A stretch of DNA of 20,740 bases, from positions 1 to 20,740 of the forward strand of contig CAZYBG010000053.1 in assembly GCA_964645155.1 (NCBI GenBank). Direction: 5' to 3'. Numbering within the stretch: position 1 is the first letter of the stretch; the number at the start of each line of letters is the position of its first letter. This DNA comes from CAZYBG01 sp964645155. GTDB taxonomy: Bacteria; Pseudomonadota; Alphaproteobacteria; Rhodobacterales; Rhodobacteraceae. A program made the translations under genes and the position numbers. The notes under the pieces are model-generated. The model saw only the letters and a program-made list of their open reading frames with translations. It had not been told where the DNA came from and did not search any database. Below are positions 14,359 to 20,740 of the stretch, in pieces.

Positions 14359-15615
14359 ATGACCATATCCATGCGCCGACCGGCCGTTGCCGCCCTGCTC
14401 GGAACCGCCGCGCTGGCGGCGTCGGCCGGCATCGCGGCCGCCGATTGCGGGGTGACGGCCGGGCGCGTCTCGATCGTCGGCAACGAGTTTCCCGCGATCC
14501 AGACCGTGGCCCGCAACGCCGCCGAATGCGCCACCGACGGCCTCACGGTCACCTCGAACCTGACCGCCGACCACCAGACGATCAATCTGCCCGGCATGCA
14601 GGGCAACCCGGCCGAGTACACCAGCGCCATCATCGCCACGTCGTCGATCGTGTCGCTGCTCAACGCCGACGTCATCCGGCCGCTCGACGACCTGATCGCC
14701 GCGCATGGCCAGGACATCCCGGCCGAGCGCCTGATCACCATCGACGGCCAGGTGGTCGCGGTCGCCTTCATGGCCAACGCACAGCACCTGATCTACCGCA
14801 AGGACGTTCTGGAGCAGGTGGGCGCCGAGCCGCCCAAGACCTACGAGGAACTCCTCGACGCGGCCGAGAAGATCCGCGCTGCGGGAATCATGGAATACCC
14901 GGTCGCCGGCGCCTACGCCGCCGGATGGAACCTCGCGCAGGAATTCGTCAACATGTACACCGGCATGGGCGGCGAGTTCTTCGAGCCCGGCACCGCCAAC
15001 GTCGCCATCAACAACGAGCAGGGCGTCGCCGCGCTCGAGATGATGAAGGCGCTGACCGGCTACATGAACCCCGACTACCTGACCTACAACTCCACCATCC
15101 TGATCGCCGAGTGGGAGGCGGGCAACGTCGCGCTGATGAACGCCTGGGGCTCGAGCGCCGGCGCGCTGATGGACGCCGAGGGGTCGCCGCCGGAGGTCCA
15201 CACCAACACCGTCGCGGCGCCGCCGATGACCGTGGGCGGCGGCTCGGTCCCGGCCACCACGCTCTGGTGGGACGGCTGGACGGTGGCCAGGAACATCTCA
15301 GACGAGGACGCGGCGGCGACCTTCGTCGCGATGAAGAACGGCACCAGCCCCGCGATCCTCGGCGACGAGACGATGGACCAGGCGGTATGGATGATCGAGG
15401 GCTACGCGCCCTCGGCCGCCAGCGAGGGCGTCATGGCGACCATGGCCGCCGGCGCCAGGCCCTATCCGATGCTGCCCTACATGGGCCTGCTGCACACCGC
15501 GCTCGGCGACAACATCTCCGACTTCCTGACCGGCAGCGAGGACGCGGCGACCACGCTCGCCGACATCGAGGCCGCCTATACCGCGGCCGCCCGCGAGCAG
15601 GGCTTCCTCCAGTAA
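14359..15615 (+). CDS. CUT1-type ABC transporter substrate-binding protein
   Basis: A 418-residue exported protein; AGGGAG lies six bases before ATG 14359. Signal peptide residues 1-28, cleaved at AAA/DC. Cys30 and Cys57 are the only early cysteines and could form a disulfide. It has features of family-1 extracellular solute-binding proteins: an N-terminal lobe with INLPGMQGNPAEYTSAI and RPLDDLIAAHGQDIP, a hinge phrase HLIYRKDVLEQVGAEPPKTYEEL, and a C-terminal lobe with TTLWWDGWTVARN. Such proteins bind sugars, polyols or sugar phosphates in the periplasm and hand them to a MalFG-type permease pair, here encoded directly downstream. A 99-base gap to the first permease, larger than the other gaps, would allow the usual excess of binding protein over permease. 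The ligand cannot be read from sequence; the downstream HpsN-like enzyme suggests a small polyol or hydroxysulfonate. Confidence 0.93.
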   Translation: MTISMRRPAVAALLGTAALAASAGIAAADCGVTAGRVSIVGNEFPAIQTVARNAAECATDGLTVTSNLTADHQTINLPGMQGNPAEYTSAIIATSSIVSLLNADVIRPLDDLIAAHGQDIPAERLITIDGQVVAVAFMANAQHLIYRKDVLEQVGAEPPKTYEELLDAAEKIRAAGIMEYPVAGAYAAGWNLAQEFVNMYTGMGGEFFEPGTANVAINNEQGVAALEMMKALTGYMNPDYLTYNSTILIAEWEAGNVALMNAWGSSAGALMDAEGSPPEVHTNTVAAPPMTVGGGSVPATTLWWDGWTVARNISDEDAAATFVAMKNGTSPAILGDETMDQAVWMIEGYAPSAASEGVMATMAAGARPYPMLPYMGLLHTALGDNISDFLTGSEDAATTLADIEAAYTAAAREQGFLQ

Positions 15616-15714
15616 GTAAGTCGCGGGTCCCGGCGCGGCGCGCCCCCGGCGCCGCCGCCGCCGGCCGTCCCCTGGCCGCCCCCTGCACGCCGCCCATCAC
15701 GGGGAGATCGGCAC

Positions 15715-16743
15715 GTGAAGCACAAGACCTTCCTCTGGTTCATGCTGCCCTCGGCGGCCGCGATGGTGCTGTTCATCGCGCTGCCGATCGCATCGGTGCT
15801 GATCCAGTCGGTCTACACCCCGCACGAACAGGTGGTCCGCGAGGTCGAGAACTGCACCGTCTTCGGCTGCACCACCGCGACCCAGATCGACCAGGAGGCG
15901 ACGCGCGCGCTGCGCGAGGCCGAGCCGCTCGGCCGCTTCGTCGGCGCCCGCATCTACACCGACCGCAACCACCTCGCCACGGACGAGATCGGCGCGCTCT
16001 GGTCCGCGGCGCCGGGCCTGGGCGGCTTTCTCGGGCAGCTGATGAACCTGCCGTTCTACGGCGCGCTCGCCTTCACGCTGACCTATACGGCGGTCGTCAC
16101 GCCGATCTCGATCGTTCTCGGCTTCATCGTCGCGCTCGCCGTCAACGCCGTGCCGCGGCTGGTGCGCGGGCCGATGATCTTCGTCTCGCTGCTGCCGATG
16201 ATCGTCACGCCGCTGATCGGCGCGCTGATCCTGTTCTGGATGGTCGACGCGCGCGGCGTCCTCGGCGCCGCGATCCAGACGCTCGCGGGCGACCCGACCC
16301 TCTCGGTCAAGGCCTCGACCCCGATGATGTGGACCATGCTCATCGTCTACGGCATCTGGTCGACCACGCCGTTCTCCTTCGTCGTCTACTATGCCGGCCT
16401 CCAGACCGTGCCGCAGGAGACGCTGGAATCGGCGATGATCGACGGCGCCAGCCGATGGGAGCGGGTCCGCTACGTGGTGCTGCCGCACCTCCTGCCGCTG
16501 ACCATGTTCATGGCGCTCATCAAGATCATGGACAACTTCCGGGTGTTCGAGCCGATCGTCAGCTTCAACGCCGCGGCGCATGCGCAGTCGCTGTCCTACT
16601 TCATCTATTCCGACCTCGGCGGCGAGACGCGGCTGCTCTCCTCGGCCGCCGCGACCTCGGTGCTGACCATCCTCGGCATCGTGGTCCTGCTCTCCCCGGT
16701 CCTCGTCCGCACCTGGCGCACCTTTGGAAGGGGCACCGCATGA
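15715..16743 (+). CDS. CUT1 ABC transporter permease (MalF/UgpA-like)
   Basis: A 342-residue membrane protein starting at GTG 15715, with GGGGAG eight bases upstream. TM1 is at about 8-32. A loop of roughly 80 residues, predicted periplasmic, lies before the second segment and includes a Cys pair in ENCTVFGCTTAT. The remaining segments fall at about 118-145, 155-180, 205-225, 255-275 and 305-330. The EAA loop that docks on the ATPase is ESAMIDGASRWERVRYVVLP, near 237-256. It forms the translocation pore with the next gene product, whose ATG overlaps this stop (ATGA). The long first periplasmic loop is more than most UgpA-like permeases have and may contact the binding protein. Confidence 0.92.
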   Translation: MKHKTFLWFMLPSAAAMVLFIALPIASVLIQSVYTPHEQVVREVENCTVFGCTTATQIDQEATRALREAEPLGRFVGARIYTDRNHLATDEIGALWSAAPGLGGFLGQLMNLPFYGALAFTLTYTAVVTPISIVLGFIVALAVNAVPRLVRGPMIFVSLLPMIVTPLIGALILFWMVDARGVLGAAIQTLAGDPTLSVKASTPMMWTMLIVYGIWSTTPFSFVVYYAGLQTVPQETLESAMIDGASRWERVRYVVLPHLLPLTMFMALIKIMDNFRVFEPIVSFNAAAHAQSLSYFIYSDLGGETRLLSSAAATSVLTILGIVVLLSPVLVRTWRTFGRGTA

Positions 16744-17621
16744 CCCGCCTCGCCGACCGCCGGCCGCCGCTGCTTCGGCTCGTCCTGACGCTTTTCCTGA
16801 TGGTCTGGCTGATCGCCGCGGCGTTCCCGTTCCTCTGGACCGCCTGGGGCTCGTTCAAGGTCGAGGGCGACTTCTTCTCGCGCGCCGACTGGACGCGCGC
16901 GCTCACCGGCCCGCTCACCCTGGCCGAGACCGGCGGGCGCTTCACGCTGAACGGCTACTACGGCGCCTGGGTGCAGGAGGAGTTCTGGCGCGCAGCGCTC
17001 AACTCGCTGATCGTCGTCGTCTCGGTGGTCTGCATCTCGCTCACCTTCGGCACGCTCGGCGGCTACGCGCTCAGCCGCTCGCCCTATCGCTATGCACTCT
17101 GGCTGCTCATGATCGCGCTCGTCTTCCGGGCGATGCCGCACATCACGCTGGTGTCGGGCTACCTGCTGCCGTTCTTCCAGTGGAACCTCTGGGGCCACCT
17201 GCCGACGGCGATCATCGTGCTGGTGGCGATCAACCAGCCGTTCACGCTCTGGATGCTGACCGCCTTCTTCCGCAACATCCCCAAGGACCTCGACGAAAGC
17301 GCCATGGTCGACGGCTGCTCGCGCTTCCAGGCGTTCCGGCGGGTCATCATCCCGGTGATGTGGCCGGGGGTCATCACCACCGGCCTCTTCTCGTTCCTGC
17401 TCGCCTACAACGACTTCGCGGTGACGGCGATGCTGCTGTCCGAGGAGAACCGCACGATGGTGCCGAAGATCGCCAGCTTCCTCGGCACCACCCGGACACC
17501 CGGCAACGTGATGTTCGCGGTCTCGTCGGTGGTATCGGTCACGGCGCCGCTCTTCGTACTGATCCTGTTCTTCCAGCGGCAGATCGTCTCCGGTCTGACC
17601 GCCGGCGCGGTGAAGGGATAA
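16740..17621 (+). CDS. CUT1 ABC transporter permease (MalG/UgpE-like)
   Basis: A 293-residue membrane protein beginning at ATG 16740, which overlaps the TGA of the first permease by four bases. TM1 lies at about 12-35, and a periplasmic loop of about 60 residues follows. The other segments cluster at about 90-115, 120-145, 155-175, 205-230 and 255-280. The EAA motif is DESAMVDGCSRFQAFRRVII near 185-205. It pairs with the preceding permease. The much longer open frame that runs through here starts inside the binding-protein gene in another frame; only its part from 16740 onward is real. Confidence 0.92.
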   Translation: MTRLADRRPPLLRLVLTLFLMVWLIAAAFPFLWTAWGSFKVEGDFFSRADWTRALTGPLTLAETGGRFTLNGYYGAWVQEEFWRAALNSLIVVVSVVCISLTFGTLGGYALSRSPYRYALWLLMIALVFRAMPHITLVSGYLLPFFQWNLWGHLPTAIIVLVAINQPFTLWMLTAFFRNIPKDLDESAMVDGCSRFQAFRRVIIPVMWPGVITTGLFSFLLAYNDFAVTAMLLSEENRTMVPKIASFLGTTRTPGNVMFAVSSVVSVTAPLFVLILFFQRQIVSGLTAGAVKG

Positions 17622-17624
17622 CCA

Positions 17625-18683
17625 ATGGCCGATATCGAACTCAGGAACCTCTCCAAGCGCTGGGGCAGCTTCGTCGGCGTCAAGGCGATGGACCTCGCCA
17701 TCGCCGACGGCGAGTTCCTCGTGCTGCTCGGCCCGTCGGGCTGCGGCAAGACCACGACGATGCGGATGATCGCCGGGCTCGACGACGCGAGCGACGGCGA
17801 CATCCTGATCGGCGGCGCGCGGGTGAACGGGCTCGAGCCCAAGGACCGCGACATCGCGATGGTGTTCCAGTCCTACGGCCTCTACCCGACGATGAGCGTC
17901 TACGAGAACATCCGCTTCCCGCTCAGGGTCCGCAAGGTCCCCGCGGCCGAGCACCGCGAGCAGGTCATGCGCGCGGCGCGCACGGTCGAGCTGACCGACT
18001 ATCTCGACCGCCGGCCCGCCGCGCTGTCGGGCGGCCAGCGCCAGCGTGTCGCGCTGGCGCGCGCGATCGTCCGGAAGCCCAAGGTGTTCCTGATGGACGA
18101 GCCGCTCTCGAACCTCGACGCCAAGCTCCGCGTCTCGACACGGGCGCAGATCAAGAACCTGCATCACGAGCTGAAGACCACGACGATCTACGTCACCCAC
18201 GACCAGATCGAGGCGATGACGCTGGCCGACCGCGTGGTGGTGATGTCGAAGGGCGAGGTGCAGCAGGTCGGCACCCCGCTCGAGATCTACGACCGGCCGG
18301 CGAACACCTTCGTCGCGGGCTTCATCGGCAGCCCGGCGATGAACCTGATGGCGGGGCACCTGACCGCCGGCGTGTTCGAGGGGCAGAGCGTCCGCATCGC
18401 GGGCTTCGCGGGCGTGCCCGACGGGCTGGTGACGCTCGGCTTCCGCGCCGAGGACGCGCAGGTGGCCGAGACGGGCGAGATCGCGGCGCCGATCTACTCG
18501 ATGGAGCTGCTCGGCGACAGCTCGATGGCGACCGTCCATGCCGGCGGCGCGCTCGTCGCCGTCAAGGCGGCGAAGGATTTCGCCGGCCGGATCGGAGAGC
18601 CGGTCGCGGCCCGCGTGCCCGCCGCGATCTGCCACCTGTTCGACGCCGCCACCGGCGCCCGGCTCGAGCGGAGGCCGGCATGA
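17625..18683 (+). CDS. ABC transporter ATPase (UgpC/MalK-like)
   Basis: A 352-residue cytoplasmic nucleotide-binding subunit. AGGGA lies before ATG 17625, three bases after the permease stop. Motifs: Walker A GPSGCGKT at 36-43, Q-loop VFQSYGLYP with Gln82, signature LSGGQ at 134-138, Walker B VFLMDEP with Asp158 and Glu159, D-loop SNLDAK, and switch His192 in YVTHDQIEAM. A C-terminal TOBE-like regulatory region follows at about 235-350. Length and motif set are normal for importers of the CUT1 class. It energises uptake through the two permeases encoded just upstream. The following gene overlaps by four bases (ATGA). Confidence 0.95.
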   Translation: MADIELRNLSKRWGSFVGVKAMDLAIADGEFLVLLGPSGCGKTTTMRMIAGLDDASDGDILIGGARVNGLEPKDRDIAMVFQSYGLYPTMSVYENIRFPLRVRKVPAAEHREQVMRAARTVELTDYLDRRPAALSGGQRQRVALARAIVRKPKVFLMDEPLSNLDAKLRVSTRAQIKNLHHELKTTTIYVTHDQIEAMTLADRVVVMSKGEVQQVGTPLEIYDRPANTFVAGFIGSPAMNLMAGHLTAGVFEGQSVRIAGFAGVPDGLVTLGFRAEDAQVAETGEIAAPIYSMELLGDSSMATVHAGGALVAVKAAKDFAGRIGEPVAARVPAAICHLFDAATGARLERRPA

Positions 18684-19198
18684 GCGCGGCCGCGGACCAC
18701 GCCGCCCGCTCGCGCGCCACGCTCGAGGCGGTGCGCCGGATGGAGGACGCGCTCGGCGCCGCCTCGGACGACATGGAGGCGCATTTCCACCCCGATTTCG
18801 TCTGGCGCGGCAATACCGGCTGCGGCGTCAAGCACGGCCTCGCCGCATTCCGCCGCAACTGGCAGATGCCGTTCCGCGCCGCCTTCGCCGACCGCGTCTA
18901 CCGGACCGAGAAGTTCCTTGCCGACGGCGACTGGGCCGCCTGCTTCGGCCATGTCGAGGCCACCCATACCGGGCCGTTCATGGGCATCCCGCCCACCGGC
19001 CGCCGCGTGACCATCCCCTACATGGATTTCTGGCGCGTCGCCGACGGCAGGATCGCCGACAATCCGGTCTTCGTCGATTTCGCCGCCGTGCTGGCCCAGC
19101 TCGGCCGCGACGTCTTCGCCGGCGAGGGTTGGGAGGCGTTCGACCGGGGCGGGACGGCGGCCCCCGCCGCGCAGGGCACCGAGCCGCCCCGGACCTGA
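18680..19198 (+). CDS. SnoaL-like (NTF2-fold) protein
   Basis: A 172-residue cytoplasmic protein whose ATG overlaps the ATPase stop (ATGA). Single SnoaL-like domain: ALGAASDDMEAHFHPDFVWR at about 26-45, then TGPFMGIPPTGRRVTIPYMD and FWRVADGRIADNPVFVDFAA near 97-130. The IPPTGRxVT core is shared with the tandem SnoaL gene at 13111-14196. The last residues (PPRT) and the stop codon fall inside a palindromic element, which suggests that its insertion or spread has set the C-terminus. The enzymatic role is not readable. Its place between transporter and dehydrogenase argues for a step on the imported compound, such as isomerisation, dehydration or lactone handling, but this is inference. Confidence 0.88.
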   Translation: MSAAADHAARSRATLEAVRRMEDALGAASDDMEAHFHPDFVWRGNTGCGVKHGLAAFRRNWQMPFRAAFADRVYRTEKFLADGDWAACFGHVEATHTGPFMGIPPTGRRVTIPYMDFWRVADGRIADNPVFVDFAAVLAQLGRDVFAGEGWEAFDRGGTAAPAAQGTEPPRT

Positions 19199-19240
19199 TC
19201 CGGGGCCCCAGACGAACGGAGGCCCCGGGGCGCACCCCGG
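19186..19240. repeat. REP-like palindromic element ('DLIRGP' type) between the SnoaL gene and the dehydrogenase
   Basis: GCCCCGGA (19186-19193) and TCCGGGGC (19199-19206) form a perfect 8-bp stem around CCTGA, which contains the stop codon of the SnoaL gene. A second stem is possible between CCGGGGCC (19200-19207) and GGCCCCGG (19221-19228), and a third between CCGGGG (19225-19230) and CCCCGG (19235-19240). In a third frame the first part reads APDLIRGP. I recall this peptide as the spurious translation of dispersed palindromes in alphaproteobacterial genomes. Only one copy is present in this window, so the repeat nature rests on that recollection. It may stabilise the 3' end of the transporter message. 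Confidence 0.6.
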
Positions 19241-19265
19241 AGGCTCGCCGCAGGAGGCACCCAAA

Positions 19266-20576
19266 ATGGCGATCACCCACCTCAAGACCGGCAAGCCCGA
19301 GGCCGCCCGCGCCGAGGACGACGCGAAGGTCCGCAGCCTTGTCGAGGCGACGCTGGCCGACATCGCGGCGCGCGGCGACGCGGCGGTGCGCGAGCTTGCG
19401 CAGAAGTTCGACGGCTATGCGCCGGCGCGGTTCCGCCTCTCGCCCTCCGAGATCGAGGCGGCGATGCACAAGGTCGCGGCCCGCGACATGGAGGACATCC
19501 GCTTTGCGCAGGCCCAGATCCGCCGCTTCGCCGAGGCGCAGCGCGCCAGCATGACCGACATCGAGGTCGAGACGCTGCCCGGCGTGATCCTCGGCCACCG
19601 CAACATCCCGGTGCAGTCGGTCGGCTGCTACGTGCCCGGCGGCAAGTTCCCGATGGTCGCCTCGGCGCACATGTCCGTGCTGACGGCGCAGGTCGCGGGC
19701 GTGCCGCGCATCGTCGCCTCGGCGCCGCCGGTGAAGGGCGCGCCGCATCCCGCGATCGTCGCCGCGATGCACCTCGGCGGCGCGCACGAGATCTACGTCC
19801 TCGGCGGCATGCAGGCGGTCGGCGCGATGGCGCTCGGCACCGAGACGATCGAGCCGGTCCACATGCTCGTCGGCCCCGGCAACGCCTATGTCGCAGAGGC
19901 CAAGCGCCAGCTCTACGGCCGCGTCGGCATCGACCTCTTCGCCGGGCCCACCGAGACGATGGTGATCGCCGACGACAGCGTCGATGCCGAGCTCTGCGCG
20001 ACCGACCTCCTCGGCCAGGCCGAGCACGGCTACAACTCGCCGGCCTGCCTCGTCACCACCTCGCGCAAGCTCGCCGAGGCGACGCTGGCCGAGATCGACC
20101 GCCTGCTCGCCATCCTGCCGACCGCCGAGACCGCGGCGGCAAGCTGGCGCGACTACGGCGAGGTGATCGTCTGCGACAGCCATGACGAGATGCTGTCGGT
20201 CGCCAACGCCATGGCCTGCGAGCATGTCCAGGTGATGACCGACCGCGACGACTGGTACCTCGCCCGCATGCACTCCTACGGCGCCCTGTTCCTCGGGGCG
20301 CGGACCAACGTGGCCAACGGCGACAAGGTGATCGGCACCAACCACACGCTGCCCACCCGGCGGGCCGGGCGCTATACCGGCGGCCTCTGGGTCGGCAAGT
20401 TCCTCAAGACCCACAGCTACCAGAAGGTCACGACCGACGCGGCGGCGGCGATGATCGGCGCCTACGGCAGCCGGCTCTGCATGCTCGAGGGCTTTGTCGG
20501 CCATGCCGAGCAGTGCAACATCCGCGTCCGTCGCTACGGCGGGCGGAACGTGCCCTACGGGATGGCGGCCGAGTGA
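19266..20576 (+). CDS. hpsN: Histidinol-dehydrogenase-family enzyme, probably sulfopropanediol 3-dehydrogenase (HpsN-like)
   Basis: A 436-residue NAD- and metal-dependent dehydrogenase; AGGAGG lies eight bases before ATG 19266. All HisD zinc ligands are kept: Gln251 and His254 (GQAEHG), Asp353 (NGDKVIG) and His413 (FVGHAEQ). So is the catalytic Glu319-His320 pair (CEHVQVM). HisD landmark phrases SVGCYVPGG, VGPGNAYVAEAK and DLFAGPTE are present. The phrases HMSVLTAQVAGV, GTNHTLPTRRAGRYTGGLWV and RVRRYGGRNVPYG match my memory of HpsN-type paralogues better than biosynthetic HisD. No other histidine-biosynthesis gene is near, and the neighbours are a CUT1 importer, a SnoaL-like protein and a short-chain dehydrogenase. 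Known: HpsN oxidises (R)-2,3-dihydroxypropane-1-sulfonate to sulfolactate with two NAD. Related paralogues may act on other vicinal diols or polyols, so the exact substrate stays open. The downstream gene overlaps the stop. Confidence 0.78.
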   Translation: MAITHLKTGKPEAARAEDDAKVRSLVEATLADIAARGDAAVRELAQKFDGYAPARFRLSPSEIEAAMHKVAARDMEDIRFAQAQIRRFAEAQRASMTDIEVETLPGVILGHRNIPVQSVGCYVPGGKFPMVASAHMSVLTAQVAGVPRIVASAPPVKGAPHPAIVAAMHLGGAHEIYVLGGMQAVGAMALGTETIEPVHMLVGPGNAYVAEAKRQLYGRVGIDLFAGPTETMVIADDSVDAELCATDLLGQAEHGYNSPACLVTTSRKLAEATLAEIDRLLAILPTAETAAASWRDYGEVIVCDSHDEMLSVANAMACEHVQVMTDRDDWYLARMHSYGALFLGARTNVANGDKVIGTNHTLPTRRAGRYTGGLWVGKFLKTHSYQKVTTDAAAAMIGAYGSRLCMLEGFVGHAEQCNIRVRRYGGRNVPYGMAAE

Positions 20577-20740
20577 CCCTGCCCCGCACCCCCTCGTTCC
20601 GGCTCGACGGCCGGCGCGCGCTGGTCGCCGGCGGGTCGTCGGGCATCGGCCTCGGCGCCGCCGCCGCGCTGGCCGAGGCGGGGGCGGAGGTCTGGCTCGC
20701 GGCCCGGCGCGAGGGGCCGCTCGCCGCGGCGCGCGACGCG
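20573..20740 (+). CDS. Short-chain dehydrogenase/reductase (partial, 5' end only)
   Basis: The frame starts at GTG 20573, overlapping the TGA of the preceding gene, and is open at the window edge (56 codons). Residues about 9-30 read FRLDGRRALVAGGSSGIGLG, the Rossmann glycine motif of classical SDR enzymes, and AEAGAEVWLAARR follows as the second strand. No strong ribosome binding site is seen, so translational coupling is likely. SDR dehydrogenases accompany HpsN in known dihydroxypropanesulfonate loci (HpsO/HpsP), which fits, but SDRs are common and the catalytic part lies outside the window. Confidence 0.85.
   Translation, partial: MTLPRTPSFRLDGRRALVAGGSSGIGLGAAAALAEAGAEVWLAARREGPLAAARDA

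Noticed and set aside
15616..15714. Possible attenuating hairpin between binding protein and first permease
   Set aside because: Only a 6-bp stem (15631-15636 with 15649-15654) with a 12-base loop in very GC-rich sequence, so not distinguishable from chance.
14445..16739. Upstream part of the long frame that ends at 17621
   Set aside because: Overlaps the binding protein and the first permease out of frame; only the section from ATG 16740 is the second permease.
16605..18635. Long minus-strand frame opposite the permease and ATPase genes
   Set aside because: Asp/Arg/His-rich shadow; plus strand carries full ABC transporter motifs.
18978..20504. Long minus-strand frame opposite the HpsN-like gene
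   Set aside because: No motif; the plus strand has all zinc ligands and catalytic residues of the HisD family.
19266..20576. Biosynthetic histidinol dehydrogenase (hisD)
   Set aside because: The zinc site fits, but no his genes are near and the sequence phrases fit the HpsN-type paralogues better. Kept as a lower-probability alternative.
1..20740. Mobile elements, CRISPR arrays, tRNA or rRNA genes
   Set aside because: No transposase or integrase motifs, no regularly spaced direct repeats, and no cloverleaf or rRNA-like stretches were seen on either strand by reading; a dedicated scan was not possible.

Overview
The window is strongly GC-rich on both strands. Its gene content (CUT1-type ABC importer, SnoaL-like proteins, a sulfopropanediol-dehydrogenase-type HisD paralogue, a giant multicopper oxidase) and an intergenic palindrome of the 'DLIRGP' kind suggest an alphaproteobacterium, most likely of the Rhodobacterales/roseobacter lineage. 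There is no rRNA or other direct taxonomic marker, so this placement is inference. No tRNA, rRNA, CRISPR array, transposase or integrase was seen.

Region A (1-10140, all minus strand) reads as one tightly coupled operon for exported proteins. In transcription order it holds a 2365-residue multicopper oxidase with several cupredoxin domains, a 603-residue secreted protein with beta-propeller-like sequence, a SCO1/SenC copper chaperone, and a protein that starts as a monohaem cytochrome c and continues into what looks like a LivK-type periplasmic binding domain, cut by the window edge. All junctions overlap by 3 to 10 bases. The natural reading is a periplasmic copper oxidase, its copper-loading factor and an electron acceptor. 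The substrate is unknown; Mn(II), as for other giant bacterial multicopper oxidases, is one candidate.

Region B (10267-13077, plus) is a single divergent gene. It encodes one polypeptide carrying a trypsin-like serine protease triad, a papain-like (C1) cysteine protease triad and a C-terminal domain that resembles a degenerate alpha/beta-hydrolase. It has no signal peptide. This is the most unusual protein in the window. The 126-base divergent intergenic region is visibly richer in A+T and holds a short perfect inverted repeat.

Region C (13111-20740) is a catabolic-type locus. A tandem SnoaL/NTF2-like gene runs on the minus strand and faces, across a divergent regulatory region with a perfect 10-bp palindrome, a plus-strand operon. 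That operon holds a CUT1 substrate-binding protein, two permeases, an ATPase, a single-domain SnoaL-like protein, a histidinol-dehydrogenase-family enzyme that most resembles sulfopropanediol 3-dehydrogenase (HpsN), and the start of a short-chain dehydrogenase. Together they look like an uptake and oxidation pathway for a small polyol-type compound such as 2,3-dihydroxypropane-1-sulfonate or a relative. The substrate is inferred from the HisD paralogue only.
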